In this document: piece by piece, positions 1 to 8,636 of the stretch
How the letters are laid out: each line of letters opens with the position of its first letter
Numbering within the stretch: position 1 is the first letter of the stretch
Source: Paenibacillus sp. JZ16
Lineage (GTDB): Bacteria; Bacillota; Bacilli; Paenibacillales; Paenibacillaceae
Direction: 5' to 3'
NCBI RefSeq assembly: GCF_015326965.1
Contig: NZ_CP017659.1
Coordinates: 1,984,001 to 2,048,000, forward strand
Length of the DNA stretch: 64,000 bases
The notes under the pieces: generated by a model
Told to the model about the DNA's origin: nothing
Databases searched by the model: none
The model's input: only the letters and a program-made list of their open reading frames with translations
Program-made: the position numbers and the translations under genes

Positions 1-14
1 GAGGTGACGGTCGT

Positions 15-188
15 ATGGAAAAGAAAAAGAACAACATGGCCCTTGGGATAAGCATGGGGGTCGGCGTTGGGGTAGCCATTGGTGTTGCCATGGATAATAT
101 CGCTATCGGCATAGCGATCGGTGCCGCCATTGGCATTACGTTTGGCTCGGCCATGTCAAGCAATAACAAAAAGCCCCCTAATGAATAA
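15..188 (+). CDS. Glycine-zipper-like hydrophobic microprotein
   Basis: A 57-residue protein I cannot assign to a named family. GAGGTG at 1-6 lies 8 bases before the ATG, so the gene is probably complete although it touches the window edge. The N-terminus is basic (MEKKKNN), followed by about 40 hydrophobic residues with small residues at regular spacing (GISMGVGVGVAIG, then GIAIGAAIG), and a polar tail ending KKPPNE. This spacing is typical of glycine-zipper segments that pack in membranes; that role is inferred. An IS element begins 45 bases after the stop. Confidence 0.6.
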   Translation: MEKKKNNMALGISMGVGVGVAIGVAMDNIAIGIAIGAAIGITFGSAMSSNNKKPPNE

Positions 189-300
189 ACAGAACTTCAA
201 ATAACAGTGAATAGACCACCCGATTCATTGATATGCTCCCATCATAGTAGACAGTAGAAAAAATGAAATTCTACTTCTACCTATGATGGGAGTTTTTGTA

Positions 301-990
301 ATGTCCAAAAGAAGCCCGATTTCATATGAAATCAAGATTCAGGTTGTGAGGCGTTGCTTGCAACATGAATCCAATCCTAACCATGAGGCAAAACAACTGG
401 GGGTCCATAAAAACACGGTTAATGATTGGATAAGGAAATACAAAGTAGATGGAGAAGAAGGATTAAGAGAATCCAGGGGATGGAAATCCTACTCCAAGGA
501 GCTAAAACTATCTGCCATTCAAGATGTACGCTCTGGAGAATACTCTGTACGAGCGGTGGTGAAAAAGTACCATATTTCGAGTAAATCTGTGTTAGAGAGC
601 TGGATTTCCAAGTATACTGAAGGGGTGAAAATGAAACCAACTCGGAAAAGGATTGAACCCCCTCATATGAATAAAGGACGGAAAACGACTTACGAAGAAC
701 GTATTGAAATTGTACAATTCACCATCGCCCATGATTTAGATTACCAGAAAGTCATCGACAAGTACGGGGTCTCTTACCAGCAAGTGTACGCATGGGTTCG
801 TAAATATCAAGCGAGTGGTCATGGAGCCTTAAAAGACCTCCGAGGTCGTAAAAAGCCGCTAGAAGAGCTAGACGAACAGGAACGGTTAAAGCTTCGGATC
901 AAGGAACTCGAGGCACGAAATGAGCATTTAGAAATGGAGAATGCACTCGCAAAAAAGTTGACAGAGATCCGGCGAAGAAATACACGTTAA
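301..990 (+). CDS. IS3-family transposase OrfA
   Basis: OrfA binds the IS ends and supplies the N-terminus of the OrfAB transposase. The ATG at 301 was chosen because GGGAG at 288-292 sits 8 bases upstream; the in-frame ATGs at 283 and 286 have no such site. The 229 residues hold three helix-turn-helix units (about 5-55, 60-110 and 125-180, two of them ending in a WIRKY/WISKY or WVRKY motif) and a charged leucine-rich coiled coil (about 195-222) for dimerisation. The frame stops at 988-990, shortly after the slippery site, as expected for IS3 elements that use -1 frameshifting. Confidence 0.88.
   Translation: MSKRSPISYEIKIQVVRRCLQHESNPNHEAKQLGVHKNTVNDWIRKYKVDGEEGLRESRGWKSYSKELKLSAIQDVRSGEYSVRAVVKKYHISSKSVLESWISKYTEGVKMKPTRKRIEPPHMNKGRKTTYEERIEIVQFTIAHDLDYQKVIDKYGVSYQQVYAWVRKYQASGHGALKDLRGRKKPLEELDEQERLKLRIKELEARNEHLEMENALAKKLTEIRRRNTR
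951..957 (+). promoter_or_regulatory. A AAA AAG programmed -1 frameshift site
   Basis: In the orfA frame the bases read A | AAA | AAG, the classic heptamer for -1 ribosomal slippage in IS3-family elements. Slipping back one base at this point enters the orfB frame (GTT GAC AGA from 957). Confidence 0.75.
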
Positions 991-1854
991 CCCTTGTTCG
1001 GCATGCAGACATTTATCAAGCGATTACAGAACTGCATGCCGAGAAGGGATATGCGATCACCAAGCTCTGTGAGCTAGCAGGAATCGCCCGATCTGCCTAT
1101 TATAAGTGGCTGAAATGGATCCCATCCGTCAGGGAACTTGAACATCTTGCACTAGCCAAGGAAGTCAAGCGTCGCTATGACAAACGAAACGGGATACTCG
1201 GTTATCGCCAAATGCGTACTCAGTTAAATCGTAAGCTTAAAAAAAGTTACAACCGTAAACGGCATGCGAGCCCTTGAATTAAGGGCAGTGATTCGCAAAA
1301 AACGGCCAAATTACATGAAAGCTCCAGCCCAACATATCGCTGAGAATGTCATGAACCGAAAATTCCAAGCGGAGGTCCCCAACCAAAAGTGGTGCACCGA
1401 TGTAACAGAGCTAAAGTACGGAAATGGCCGCAAGGCCTACCTGAGTGCCATTATTGATGGATATGACAACTCTGTTGTTTCATGGGTGTTCAGCCATTCC
1501 AATAACAATGAGCTTGTCATGAATACGGTAAAGAAAGCATATAAAAGAAATCCGAATGCTACGCCGCTCTTGCACAGTGATCGCGGCTTTCAATATACTT
1601 CGCTGGAATACAGACAACTTCAAAAGAGATACAAGTTTACAAAAAGTATGTCTCGTGTAAGCCGGTGTTTGGACAACCAACCCATTGAACGATTCTGGGG
1701 TACCTTAAAAGCAGAAAGCTATTATCTGGAGAAGTACGATACGTATGACAGTCTCCTTCGTAGTGTAAGAGCTTATATCTATTATTACAATAATTTTCGA
1801 TACACCGAACGACTAAACGGCTTATCCCCTAACGAATATCGACGAGCAGCTTAA
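957..1854 (+). pseudogene. IS3-family transposase OrfB, frameshifted
   Basis: The catalytic part of the transposase. The frame entered from the slippery site runs as YTLTLVRHAD and onward through the usual HTH_21 region to YNRKRHASP, then stops at 1275-1277. The rest continues in the next frame from about 1264 (MRALELRAVIRKKRP) with a full rve core: D in CTDVTELKYG, D in LLHSDRGFQYT and E in IERFWGTLKAE. Intact relatives have a short IxRLM-type stretch between KR and the LGL/AVIRKKR region, so I infer a small deletion near 1260-1264 that also changed frame. No single product can carry both halves. Confidence 0.8.
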
Positions 1855-1985
1855 CTAAGAAAAATAATCCCCTCAGTCTTGATAACCGAAGGGATATTGA
1901 GTGCTAATGATTTTGCTTTTTTAGTCTGTCTACTTGACAGGGAGCACTTCATCATCTCGGGTGGCCTGTTTGCTTGCGTTTCCCT

Positions 1986-4900
1986 CTATTTCATTACAGC
2001 GTGAATGGACCGGATGTTCCCGTTACGGACTTCATGAGCCAACTCACCTGTAATATGAGGCCCATCGACTTCGATCGAATCTCCTCCCACCGTGGTGAGA
2101 GTTAAACGGTGAATCGTAACGCCGTCCTGACCGTACGTATTGGCTGCGCGCTCGCTGCGATACGTCACCTTGACGGCCCCAAGGAAGGTGAACGACACTT
2201 CTTGATTCTCGTCAAACAGCCACGCTGGGAGAACGGGGTTCAGATGAAGCTGCAGCTGGCTGCCTTCGTATCGGAATACCTTTTTTCCTGCCATCATCGT
2301 AATCCACATGCTTAGGAATTCGGCCGTCGATCCGCTCAACCTTGCCACAAAACCACGTCCATGCACGTGGGGATCCGGATTCACGCTGCTGGCAATAAAC
2401 GAGGAGTTCTCCAGCGTGCTGCGTCCATAAACAGCCGGGTCCAGAAAAGGGATGAGGGACGTTTTGATCTCCGAGAAAAACTCGTCATACAATCCGGCTT
2501 TTAATAATGAAAGCAAGTATTTATAGGTCATATGCAAAAATACGGATTCCCGCTCCAGCCAGCCGGCTGTAAATGCACGGATGCGTCCGATTTCATCGGT
2601 TTCTCCCTCCAGGCTGACGGACGTTTTATACATTCCGAGCGCGGAATCATACAGATCGGATGCCTTGATCCGGTCATACATCGTTCTCGCCCGGCCTTCA
2701 TCGGCGAGCTTCATGCCGCGAGCCGGTGCCTCCAGAAAATGCGGGAGCGCATAAGCCTTGAATTCAAGCACTTTTGCGGCAGGCAAACCATAGCGGGTAA
2801 TCACCGGGTTTCCCGCTGCATCCCGAACCTTTTCAAATCGCTCGGCTTCAAAACGGAAATACGTTGGCACGATTCCGCCACCCATCTGCTCGGCACGCTG
2901 GATTCCTTCTTCGATTTTATCCAGGAAGGCTTCGTACATGCTCTTCACGTTCTTCACCGAAATTTCAACCTCCCGGCCGCTAATCCCGTACCGAACCGAT
3001 GCACGATAGGATTCACGCTGCCCCGCTACCAAGTCCCAATAACCGAATGAGTCCAGTGAGCCGGACTGGTATAGCTGTACGGCTTCGTATACGCTCTCTA
3101 AATAAGACGCAATCTCCTCCGGTAGCAGAATCACTCGATGGCCGAACCGCTCGGCCGCATCCACGATAAATGCGACCATTCGCTTCAATTCCATTGTTTC
3201 GCTCATGCCCGACCCAAAAAGGCCCGGCAAACCATTCATCGCGTCATTCCAGCCCGGCTTGTTCGCCTCCATCTCTACCCCCATCCCGTAAGGGTCGAGT
3301 GTTGCCATTTTATTGAGGGATAATGAGATCATTTTGACAAACAGATTCGTGCGGTAAATGTCGCCTAGTCCGCCATCTACACGCAGCCATTCCGCAGCGT
3401 TCCTTTTTCTGCCGAGCTTGTTCAGTTTCTCCTCGTCCTCCAACAGCGCACCATATTGCCGTACCTTGCCCCGGCTGATCACTACCTTCTCACTCCGCGG
3501 AAGGACGAACACCGGGCTGTCAAAGAACGTATACGCATTCTCGCCAAACAACAGTTCCTCATAACGGTCGGGATATATATCCAAGTAGGTATCAACCAGG
3601 TCCATATTATAAGTCCAATGATCCGACCAGAACCCTTCGCCGAACGAAGCGGCAAAATGTTGATCGGATATCGTCAACAGCCCGGACAGGAACCGTTCCT
3701 CACTGATCTCCAGCCTGATGCCTTGATCCGAAATCGCGTTGATGATTTTACCCGGCGTATAATCCCCGTCGCATGCTTTGGCCAGCTTCTCATAATCTTC
3801 CTGAGCCGCGGAGGCCCGCAGCAGCTTCTCCAGTTCCTGTTTCTTCCCTTCACTCACGCGGAATTTCGTTCCTTCTACGCTAAGCGGGTTATATCCGTCG
3901 GCTTGAATGAGACTGAAGAACATCCGGATGTTGAATGTACCTACCTTCGGGTGGAAAAACACGTCATTTCGGCGGTTCTGATTCATATCCCGGAAATTTC
4001 CATTCCCCTGTGAATAGTACTCCGGCGCAAGAGAAAAGAAGTTATAATCCCGCTCCAGATCCCCATGCTTGCGGGAGTATAGATGGACAACGGCCCCTTC
4101 CTTCCCATTATCGAATAGGAACGGATATCCGCCCCGCAGAAAATTGTCCAAATAGGACTGACGGCTATATTCATCAAATAGCGGTAATCCCGTTTTGGTT
4201 GCAACATCCTCGGTTAATTCCCGTGTCAACGCCGAGGCCTCCTCGCGTTTACGGAGGATATAGGCAGGCGAACACAAATCTTTGGAGCGCTTATTGATTT
4301 TGCCGATATCGTTCACATGGCCTACCAGCGTATAAAACGTCACCGTCTCCCCAGGTTCAAGCGTAGCCGACACCCCGCTGAATCCGCAGGGCACTTTGTT
4401 GACGGCATACGGCTTGGCGTTCATCAAAGCTTCCACCGAGCTCACGGCAAATCGATCTGGGTGGATTAATGAAGTGTTTTCGCCAAAGATCAGCTCAAAG
4501 TCTACAAAGGGTTGGATCAACTTCCCGTGCTGATCAAACGACAGATAGAAGTGACCGCTCGTAACTTCGCTGACTTCCGCCTCATCGTGCGTACTGGAGC
4601 GAACTTTATAGAACGGGATCCCCCGTTCAAGGTTCTCTACTTCCATCCAGCTACGCAGGAGATTGCCGACCTCCTTGTACCCGCTATTCTCGACACCGTA
4701 AGGCAGAATCTCCGGCATGCCGTCCAGCAGTTCAAGCGATACAGGCTGAGCTCCGATATTCGTTACGCTGACTTCGCGGACAAGTGCGGCAAAATCTTCA
4801 CCGGGCAGCTGAAAATACGACACCGACGTGCGTAATCCGTTACCAGCATGCTCCTCCTCAATGAACAGCTCATTCTGACGGATCAACATCGTTCTCTTTG

Positions 4901-5207
4901 CTTTGGAATCCGGCTGAAAGGATTGGAACGGCTCATAGACTACCGGTGCCCCCGCCATCTTGATAAACGTACGGAAACCGGTTGTCGACACATTCTTATA
5001 CGAGATATTTGCCGGGGAAAATTCCATGATCGGCGAGTTCTTATCCCGTATGCCGAAGCTGCAAATCCCCTGACCCCGATTCACATAAAAGGTCCACATC
5101 GGGATCCCCTTCAAGCCAGCGATCCCCGGCAGGAAGCTGGAAAACGGTTTGGCGTGATCATACTGCTCGATCACAAAGGTATCCTTCTCAAAACGATAAT
5201 TTGACAT
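1986..5207 (-). CDS. GH94-like glycoside phosphorylase (COG3459 type)
   Basis: Likely cytosolic, splitting a beta-linked disaccharide or oligoglucan with phosphate to give a sugar 1-phosphate. The 1073 residues have a large N-terminal beta-sandwich region (about 1-330), an (alpha/alpha)6-barrel catalytic region with GWNDAMNGLPG near residue 652, where clan GH-Q phosphorylases keep the general-acid Asp, and a C-terminal section with ARLSGSTAEF. The start is the ATG at 5207, 5-6 bases after AAGGAGGAT; an upstream in-frame start at 5246 lacks such a site. The length exceeds ordinary cellobiose phosphorylases (about 800), so a GH149 or GH161 oligo-beta-glucan phosphorylase is a real alternative. 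A LacI-type regulator lies directly upstream. Confidence 0.68.
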   Translation of the reverse strand: MSNYRFEKDTFVIEQYDHAKPFSSFLPGIAGLKGIPMWTFYVNRGQGICSFGIRDKNSPIMEFSPANISYKNVSTTGFRTFIKMAGAPVVYEPFQSFQPDSKAKRTMLIRQNELFIEEEHAGNGLRTSVSYFQLPGEDFAALVREVSVTNIGAQPVSLELLDGMPEILPYGVENSGYKEVGNLLRSWMEVENLERGIPFYKVRSSTHDEAEVSEVTSGHFYLSFDQHGKLIQPFVDFELIFGENTSLIHPDRFAVSSVEALMNAKPYAVNKVPCGFSGVSATLEPGETVTFYTLVGHVNDIGKINKRSKDLCSPAYILRKREEASALTRELTEDVATKTGLPLFDEYSRQSYLDNFLRGGYPFLFDNGKEGAVVHLYSRKHGDLERDYNFFSLAPEYYSQGNGNFRDMNQNRRNDVFFHPKVGTFNIRMFFSLIQADGYNPLSVEGTKFRVSEGKKQELEKLLRASAAQEDYEKLAKACDGDYTPGKIINAISDQGIRLEISEERFLSGLLTISDQHFAASFGEGFWSDHWTYNMDLVDTYLDIYPDRYEELLFGENAYTFFDSPVFVLPRSEKVVISRGKVRQYGALLEDEEKLNKLGRKRNAAEWLRVDGGLGDIYRTNLFVKMISLSLNKMATLDPYGMGVEMEANKPGWNDAMNGLPGLFGSGMSETMELKRMVAFIVDAAERFGHRVILLPEEIASYLESVYEAVQLYQSGSLDSFGYWDLVAGQRESYRASVRYGISGREVEISVKNVKSMYEAFLDKIEEGIQRAEQMGGGIVPTYFRFEAERFEKVRDAAGNPVITRYGLPAAKVLEFKAYALPHFLEAPARGMKLADEGRARTMYDRIKASDLYDSALGMYKTSVSLEGETDEIGRIRAFTAGWLERESVFLHMTYKYLLSLLKAGLYDEFFSEIKTSLIPFLDPAVYGRSTLENSSFIASSVNPDPHVHGRGFVARLSGSTAEFLSMWITMMAGKKVFRYEGSQLQLHLNPVLPAWLFDENQEVSFTFLGAVKVTYRSERAANTYGQDGVTIHRLTLTTVGGDSIEVDGPHITGELAHEVRNGNIRSIHAVMK

Positions 5208-5255
5208 GCTCAGATCCTCCTTAAATGGGTTCATACTTTGATTCAAAATTCAGCG

Positions 5256-5293
5256 TTCGCCACTTTTCGAAACCGGTTTCGAAAAGTGGCGAA
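5256..5293. promoter_or_regulatory. Perfect 38-bp palindrome, probable LacI-family operator
   Basis: Every base pairs across a centre between 5274 and 5275. The core GAAACCGGTTTC has the central CG dyad and GAAA/TTTC arms usual for LacI-family operators. It lies between the stop of the LacI-type gene and the phosphorylase start, about 49 bases upstream of the latter. As RNA it would form a 19-bp hairpin, but no T-run follows, so it is unlikely to be a simple terminator. Confidence 0.7.
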
Positions 5294-5318
5294 AATGAGT
5301 CCTGCCTTTATATTTCAC

Positions 5319-6362
5319 CTAAGTGACCGGGCGGCAGGATTCCCGGATAATCAATTGAACCGGCAGCATAACCGACTGTACTGGTGCGTCTTGTTCTTCG
5401 ATCGAAGTAAGAAGGATCTCTGCCGCAACGGTGCCCAGCTGCTCCGTATCCTGGCGTATGGTCGTTAACGCAGGGGTAATATAACGGGACATTTCTATAT
5501 CATCAAAACCGATGATGGACACATCTCCCGGTACATTCAAGCCATGATCCTGCACGGCACGGATAGCTCCAAGCGCAAGCAGATCTCCAGCGGCATAAAC
5601 AGCTGTCGGCCGATCCTCCAGCCCCAGCAGCCTCTTCATGGCTTCATATCCGCTCTCGATGGAGAAAAAATCGCTGCCTGTTATGTACTCTTCCCTTCGT
5701 TCCAGATCAAGCTCCCGTAGGGCTTGCTCATAGCCCTGCTGACGCTGCTCGCCTGCAAACGTATTCAATCCGCCCGATATATGGGCAATGCTGCGATGTC
5801 CAAGCGAATGCAAATACCGAAGTGCCAGCATGCTCCCCCCAATATTGTCGGAGTAAACCGAATGCACATGCTCCGGTGACGAGTCCAGAATGACGCACGG
5901 TATGCCGCTATCCAGCAGCTCCTTGAAATCGGGGTCCTCGCTGCTCGACAGAATGACGACCACGCCGTCGACGCCCCGAATTTTGCAATGCTCCACATAA
6001 CTGCTTCTTCGGCCGCCGACATCCTTGGAGATGAACATCAGATCATACCCTTTGGATACGGCAATTTTCTTAAAACTTTCGATGACGGCTCCAAAATAAG
6101 GGTGACGAATCCCTGCTCCTGTAGCCTCCACAAAGAGAATGCCAATGGTCCAGGATCTCTTCGTCGTAAGCGATCTGGCGTTTGCGTTAGGAAGATAGCC
6201 CATTTCCTTCGCGGTTGCCAGAATCTTGGCTCTCGTCTTCTCCCGGACATCCGGATAATTGTTGAAGACTTTCGACACCGTCGTAGGCGAATAGCCTGTT
6301 TTCTTGGCAATATCATAAATCGTTGTCAACCTTGGAATCAGCTCCTGCACCTTTGCCGGCAT
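5319..6362 (-). CDS. LacI-family transcriptional regulator
   Basis: DNA-binding repressor or activator that senses a sugar. The N-terminal helix-turn-helix reads TIYDIAKKTGYSPTTVSKVF (about 14-33) with the hinge helix at NANARSLTTKRS. A periplasmic-binding-protein-like sensor domain follows to residue 347 (GVDGVVVILSS, GFDDIEMSRYITP). It is encoded between an MFS carrier and the phosphorylase on the same strand, with a perfect palindrome just downstream, so local control of the phosphorylase is likely. The start is uncertain: the ATG at 6362 has no clear ribosome-binding site, and internal GTG or TTG codons nearer the HTH are possible. Confidence 0.88.
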   Translation of the reverse strand: MPAKVQELIPRLTTIYDIAKKTGYSPTTVSKVFNNYPDVREKTRAKILATAKEMGYLPNANARSLTTKRSWTIGILFVEATGAGIRHPYFGAVIESFKKIAVSKGYDLMFISKDVGGRRSSYVEHCKIRGVDGVVVILSSSEDPDFKELLDSGIPCVILDSSPEHVHSVYSDNIGGSMLALRYLHSLGHRSIAHISGGLNTFAGEQRQQGYEQALRELDLERREEYITGSDFFSIESGYEAMKRLLGLEDRPTAVYAAGDLLALGAIRAVQDHGLNVPGDVSIIGFDDIEMSRYITPALTTIRQDTEQLGTVAAEILLTSIEEQDAPVQSVMLPVQLIIRESCRPVT

Positions 6363-6482
6363 ATTCTAATTCAAATCTATCTGATATTAGATTCTACCTG
6401 TGCCGGCAAGCTCTCGTCAATGTTATTCCGTACACACTGACCAGCAGGAGCCTAACCTTCGGTTAGCAAAAAATTTAATCGG

Positions 6483-7691
6483 CTAGGACAAGCTGGCGGA
6501 AGCGGTCTGCGAGTTTGCAGGGCTTTCCGTTTCCTGATGCCGGATCATCAGCACGCAGATCAGCGCGAGCAGCATGCTGCCTGCGGCGCAATAAAACAGA
6601 ATCGAATAACCCATGCCATCAATAAGCTTGCCCAGAAGAGGCGGTGACGAGATTGCCGCAAGTGAGGATACCAAATAGTACATTCCCGTCCGTGTCCCAA
6701 TGCTGTCCTCCGATCCTGTAGATACGATAAATGGATAGGAGTTGATATTGATGCAAGCCCAGAATAATCCGCCAACGGTCAGCAATATGCGAAGCAATAG
6801 CAGTGACTCAACCCATGGTACGAGCGCAAAGACAACCAATAGCCCGCTGACTCCGATCAGAATCATCCGTTTCTTGCCGAATTTACCGCCAAGCCATCCG
6901 CTTGGAATGGCGAACACAACAAAGGCGAGCGAAAAAAACGTCAGGGAAAAGGAAGCCTGCGATTCCGTTAGCCCCATCTCGTTTTTCCCGTACAAAGTAA
7001 ACAGCGTCTCAACCCCTTGATATGCGACAAACCAGAAAAATATCGCCGCCAAGAGCAGCACCGTCGTCCGATTGATCTGACTCTTGAAGGAAACTTTAGA
7101 TTTGGCGGCCGTCTGAGCCTGATAGCCTGGAGCGTCACGCTTCTCCTGGATAAACGTTCTCAAAATGAACAACGACACCAGCGTTATGCCCGCTGCGGCA
7201 ATAAAAGGCAGGGACTGATGAGCACTGTACAGCACCGAGCCCACGCCAAAAGCCAATATGGACCCTATGCCGCCCATAAAGTTAATGATGCCGTTGGCTC
7301 TCGTGCGGCGTTTCTCCTCCGTAATATCCGGCATTAATGAAACGGTAGGCGAACGATACAGACTCATGGCCAGGTTCATGAGGACCATGAACAGTATCAA
7401 TGTCGCCATCCCGTTGTGAAACGGAATGATTGCGGTAAACAGAGCGCCAAGCGGCATACCGATGAGCAGGTAAGGCATTCTTCTGCCGTACCGGGTGTGG
7501 GTCCTGTCGCTGCGACTTCCGATCCATGGCTGCAAGAACAAGGCAAAGTAATTGTCGATCGTCATAAAGAAACCGATCAGGGCAACACTAGATATGTAAT
7601 CCTCCAGAAAATAGGGCACAAACGCATTGTACAGCGCCCAGGTAATGCTAATGCTGAAAAAGCCAAAGCCCAGCAGCCATGTTTTCTTCAC
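6483..7691 (-). CDS. MFS transporter, sugar-carrier (SLC45/GPH-like) type
   Basis: Inner-membrane carrier of 402 residues with about 12 hydrophobic segments. The loop after helix 2 carries GSRSDRTHTRYGRRMPYLLIG, the arrangement seen in sugar:cation symporters of the SLC45/GPH type (20 residues or fewer of it, RSDRTHTRYGRRMPYL, are the key part). GTG at 7691 was chosen because AAGGGAG lies 9 bases upstream; the longer frame overlaps the preceding gene without a site. It starts 4 bases after the glycerophosphodiesterase stop, so the two are cotranscribed, with the LacI gene downstream. The substrate is probably the sugar handled by the phosphorylase (inference). Confidence 0.78.
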   Translation of the reverse strand: MKKTWLLGFGFFSISITWALYNAFVPYFLEDYISSVALIGFFMTIDNYFALFLQPWIGSRSDRTHTRYGRRMPYLLIGMPLGALFTAIIPFHNGMATLILFMVLMNLAMSLYRSPTVSLMPDITEEKRRTRANGIINFMGGIGSILAFGVGSVLYSAHQSLPFIAAAGITLVSLFILRTFIQEKRDAPGYQAQTAAKSKVSFKSQINRTTVLLLAAIFFWFVAYQGVETLFTLYGKNEMGLTESQASFSLTFFSLAFVVFAIPSGWLGGKFGKKRMILIGVSGLLVVFALVPWVESLLLLRILLTVGGLFWACININSYPFIVSTGSEDSIGTRTGMYYLVSSLAAISSPPLLGKLIDGMGYSILFYCAAGSMLLALICVLMIRHQETESPANSQTASASLS

Positions 7692-7695
7692 AAAG

Positions 7696-8433
7696 TCACG
7701 CTCCCTTAATTTGTAGCAATCCTCCGAGTACATCCGGATAATCCGTAATAATGCCCGCCACGCCGGCATCGATCAAGGCTTTCATCTGCTCCTCGTCATT
7801 GACGGTCCAAGGGTGATAGACTACGCCATGCTGTTTCGCTTCCTCTACCCATTCCGGCAGAACTGCGCGATGGTATGCATGAAGAGCATCCGCTTTAGCC
7901 AATTTGGCATACTCCCACGGTTTGTATAACCCTTCGCCATACAACAGGCCAGTTCGTATTTCAGGATCAATATGTTTGCACTCCACCAGGGAATAATGAT
8001 TAAAGCTTGAGATGACGATTTGCTCTGACATATTGTAATGTCTTACGGTCTCGATCACGCGCTTTTCCAGCTCGGGATATTGAATCGATCCGTTCTTCAG
8101 CTCGATATTAACAATCGTGCCGTGATTTTTCGTTAATTCCAGCAGTTCTTCCAGCAGCGGTATCCGTTCCCCTTGAAAAACCGCTCCAAACCATGAGCCT
8201 GCATCCAGCTTGGCCAGCTCATCGTATGTATAATCCTTGACTAGCCCCTCGGCCCCCGTGGTACGGGCGACACTCTCATCATGGATCAGAACCAGCCTTC
8301 CATCCTTCGTCATCTGAACATCGGTTTCAATCCCGGTAGCTCCCTGTTCCAAGCCTTTGGCAAAAGCAGCCATCGTATTCTCGGGACATATGGCCGATGA
8401 CCCGCGGTGTGCAAAATTAATCAATTGTGACAT
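7696..8433 (-). CDS. Glycerophosphodiester phosphodiesterase
   Basis: Hydrolyses glycerophosphodiesters to glycerol 3-phosphate and an alcohol. The 245-residue protein has the full GDPD signature: His9-Arg10-Gly11 (FAHRGSS), ENT at 18-20, Glu36 and Asp38 in GIETDVQ, and His51-Asp-Glu in LIHDE, with TDYPD at the C-terminus. No signal peptide is seen, so it acts in the cytosol. The ATG at 8433 follows AGGAGGAAGTACAA; a frame extending upstream has no site. It is the first gene of a unit with the MFS carrier 4 bases downstream. A 24-bp dyad at 8479-8502 lies in its promoter region. Confidence 0.9.
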   Translation of the reverse strand: MSQLINFAHRGSSAICPENTMAAFAKGLEQGATGIETDVQMTKDGRLVLIHDESVARTTGAEGLVKDYTYDELAKLDAGSWFGAVFQGERIPLLEELLELTKNHGTIVNIELKNGSIQYPELEKRVIETVRHYNMSEQIVISSFNHYSLVECKHIDPEIRTGLLYGEGLYKPWEYAKLAKADALHAYHRAVLPEWVEEAKQHGVVYHPWTVNDEEQMKALIDAGVAGIITDYPDVLGGLLQIKGA

Positions 8434-8478
8434 TTGTACTTCCTCCTGAGTGGTTAGATATTGGTTTGTACTATAAAT

Positions 8479-8502
8479 ATAGCTCGCAATTGTTAGAGCT
8501 AT
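8479..8502. promoter_or_regulatory. 24-bp dyad upstream of the glycerophosphodiesterase gene
   Basis: Arms ATAGCTC and GAGCTAT are exact complements around a 10-base centre containing CAATTG. It sits just upstream of a TATAGT-like -10 element (complement of 8470-8475) for the minus-strand gene. A protein-binding site is inferred; the regulator is unknown. Confidence 0.4.
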
Positions 8503-8577
8503 GTTATCATTCCATTTTTCATATTCCACATCGTTGAACGAAACCCTGTCATGCAGATAATTAATTTTTTGAATGGT

Positions 8578-8606
8578 TTGACTGATTTGCATGTCAGGCA
8601 TATAAT
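8578..8606 (+). promoter_or_regulatory. SigA-type promoter of the marR-MFS operon
   Basis: TTGACT at 8578-8583 and a perfect TATAAT at 8601-8606 are separated by 17 bases. The marR start is 31 bases after the -10. Confidence 0.75.
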
Positions 8607-8620
8607 TGTTTAGACAACTA
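8603..8620. promoter_or_regulatory. Dyad overlapping the marR -10, candidate MarR operator
   Basis: TTGT-TTAG-ACAA and its flanks form an imperfect inverted repeat covering the end of the -10 and the likely transcription start. MarR-type repressors commonly bind such sites in their own promoters, so autoregulation is inferred. Confidence 0.5.
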
Positions 8621-8636
8621 TTTTTGAAAACTTGAA

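Larger units (their letters stand above)
234..1946 (+). mobile_element. IS3-family insertion sequence, decayed
   Basis: The ends are imperfect inverted repeats. The left end (from 234) and the complement of the right end (to 1946) both read TGCTCCC, five unmatched bases, then AGTAGACAG, with the TG...CA termini usual for IS3. Inside are an orfA with helix-turn-helix domains, an A AAA AAG slippery site, and an orfB with a DDE integrase core. No target-site duplication is seen: the flanks read ATA on the left and CTT on the right. orfB is interrupted, so the copy is probably immobile unless helped in trans. Confidence 0.88.

Noticed and set aside
229..1951. Target-site duplication of the IS element
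   Set aside because: The bases next to the two inverted repeats (ATA and CTT) do not match at any 3-5 base length.
3456..4013. A 185-codon open frame on the plus strand
   Set aside because: It is a shadow of the phosphorylase gene with no start signal.
6451..6467. Small CTAACC/GGTTAG hairpin between the MFS and LacI-type genes
   Set aside because: It is short and has no T-run in either useful direction; it was not called a terminator.
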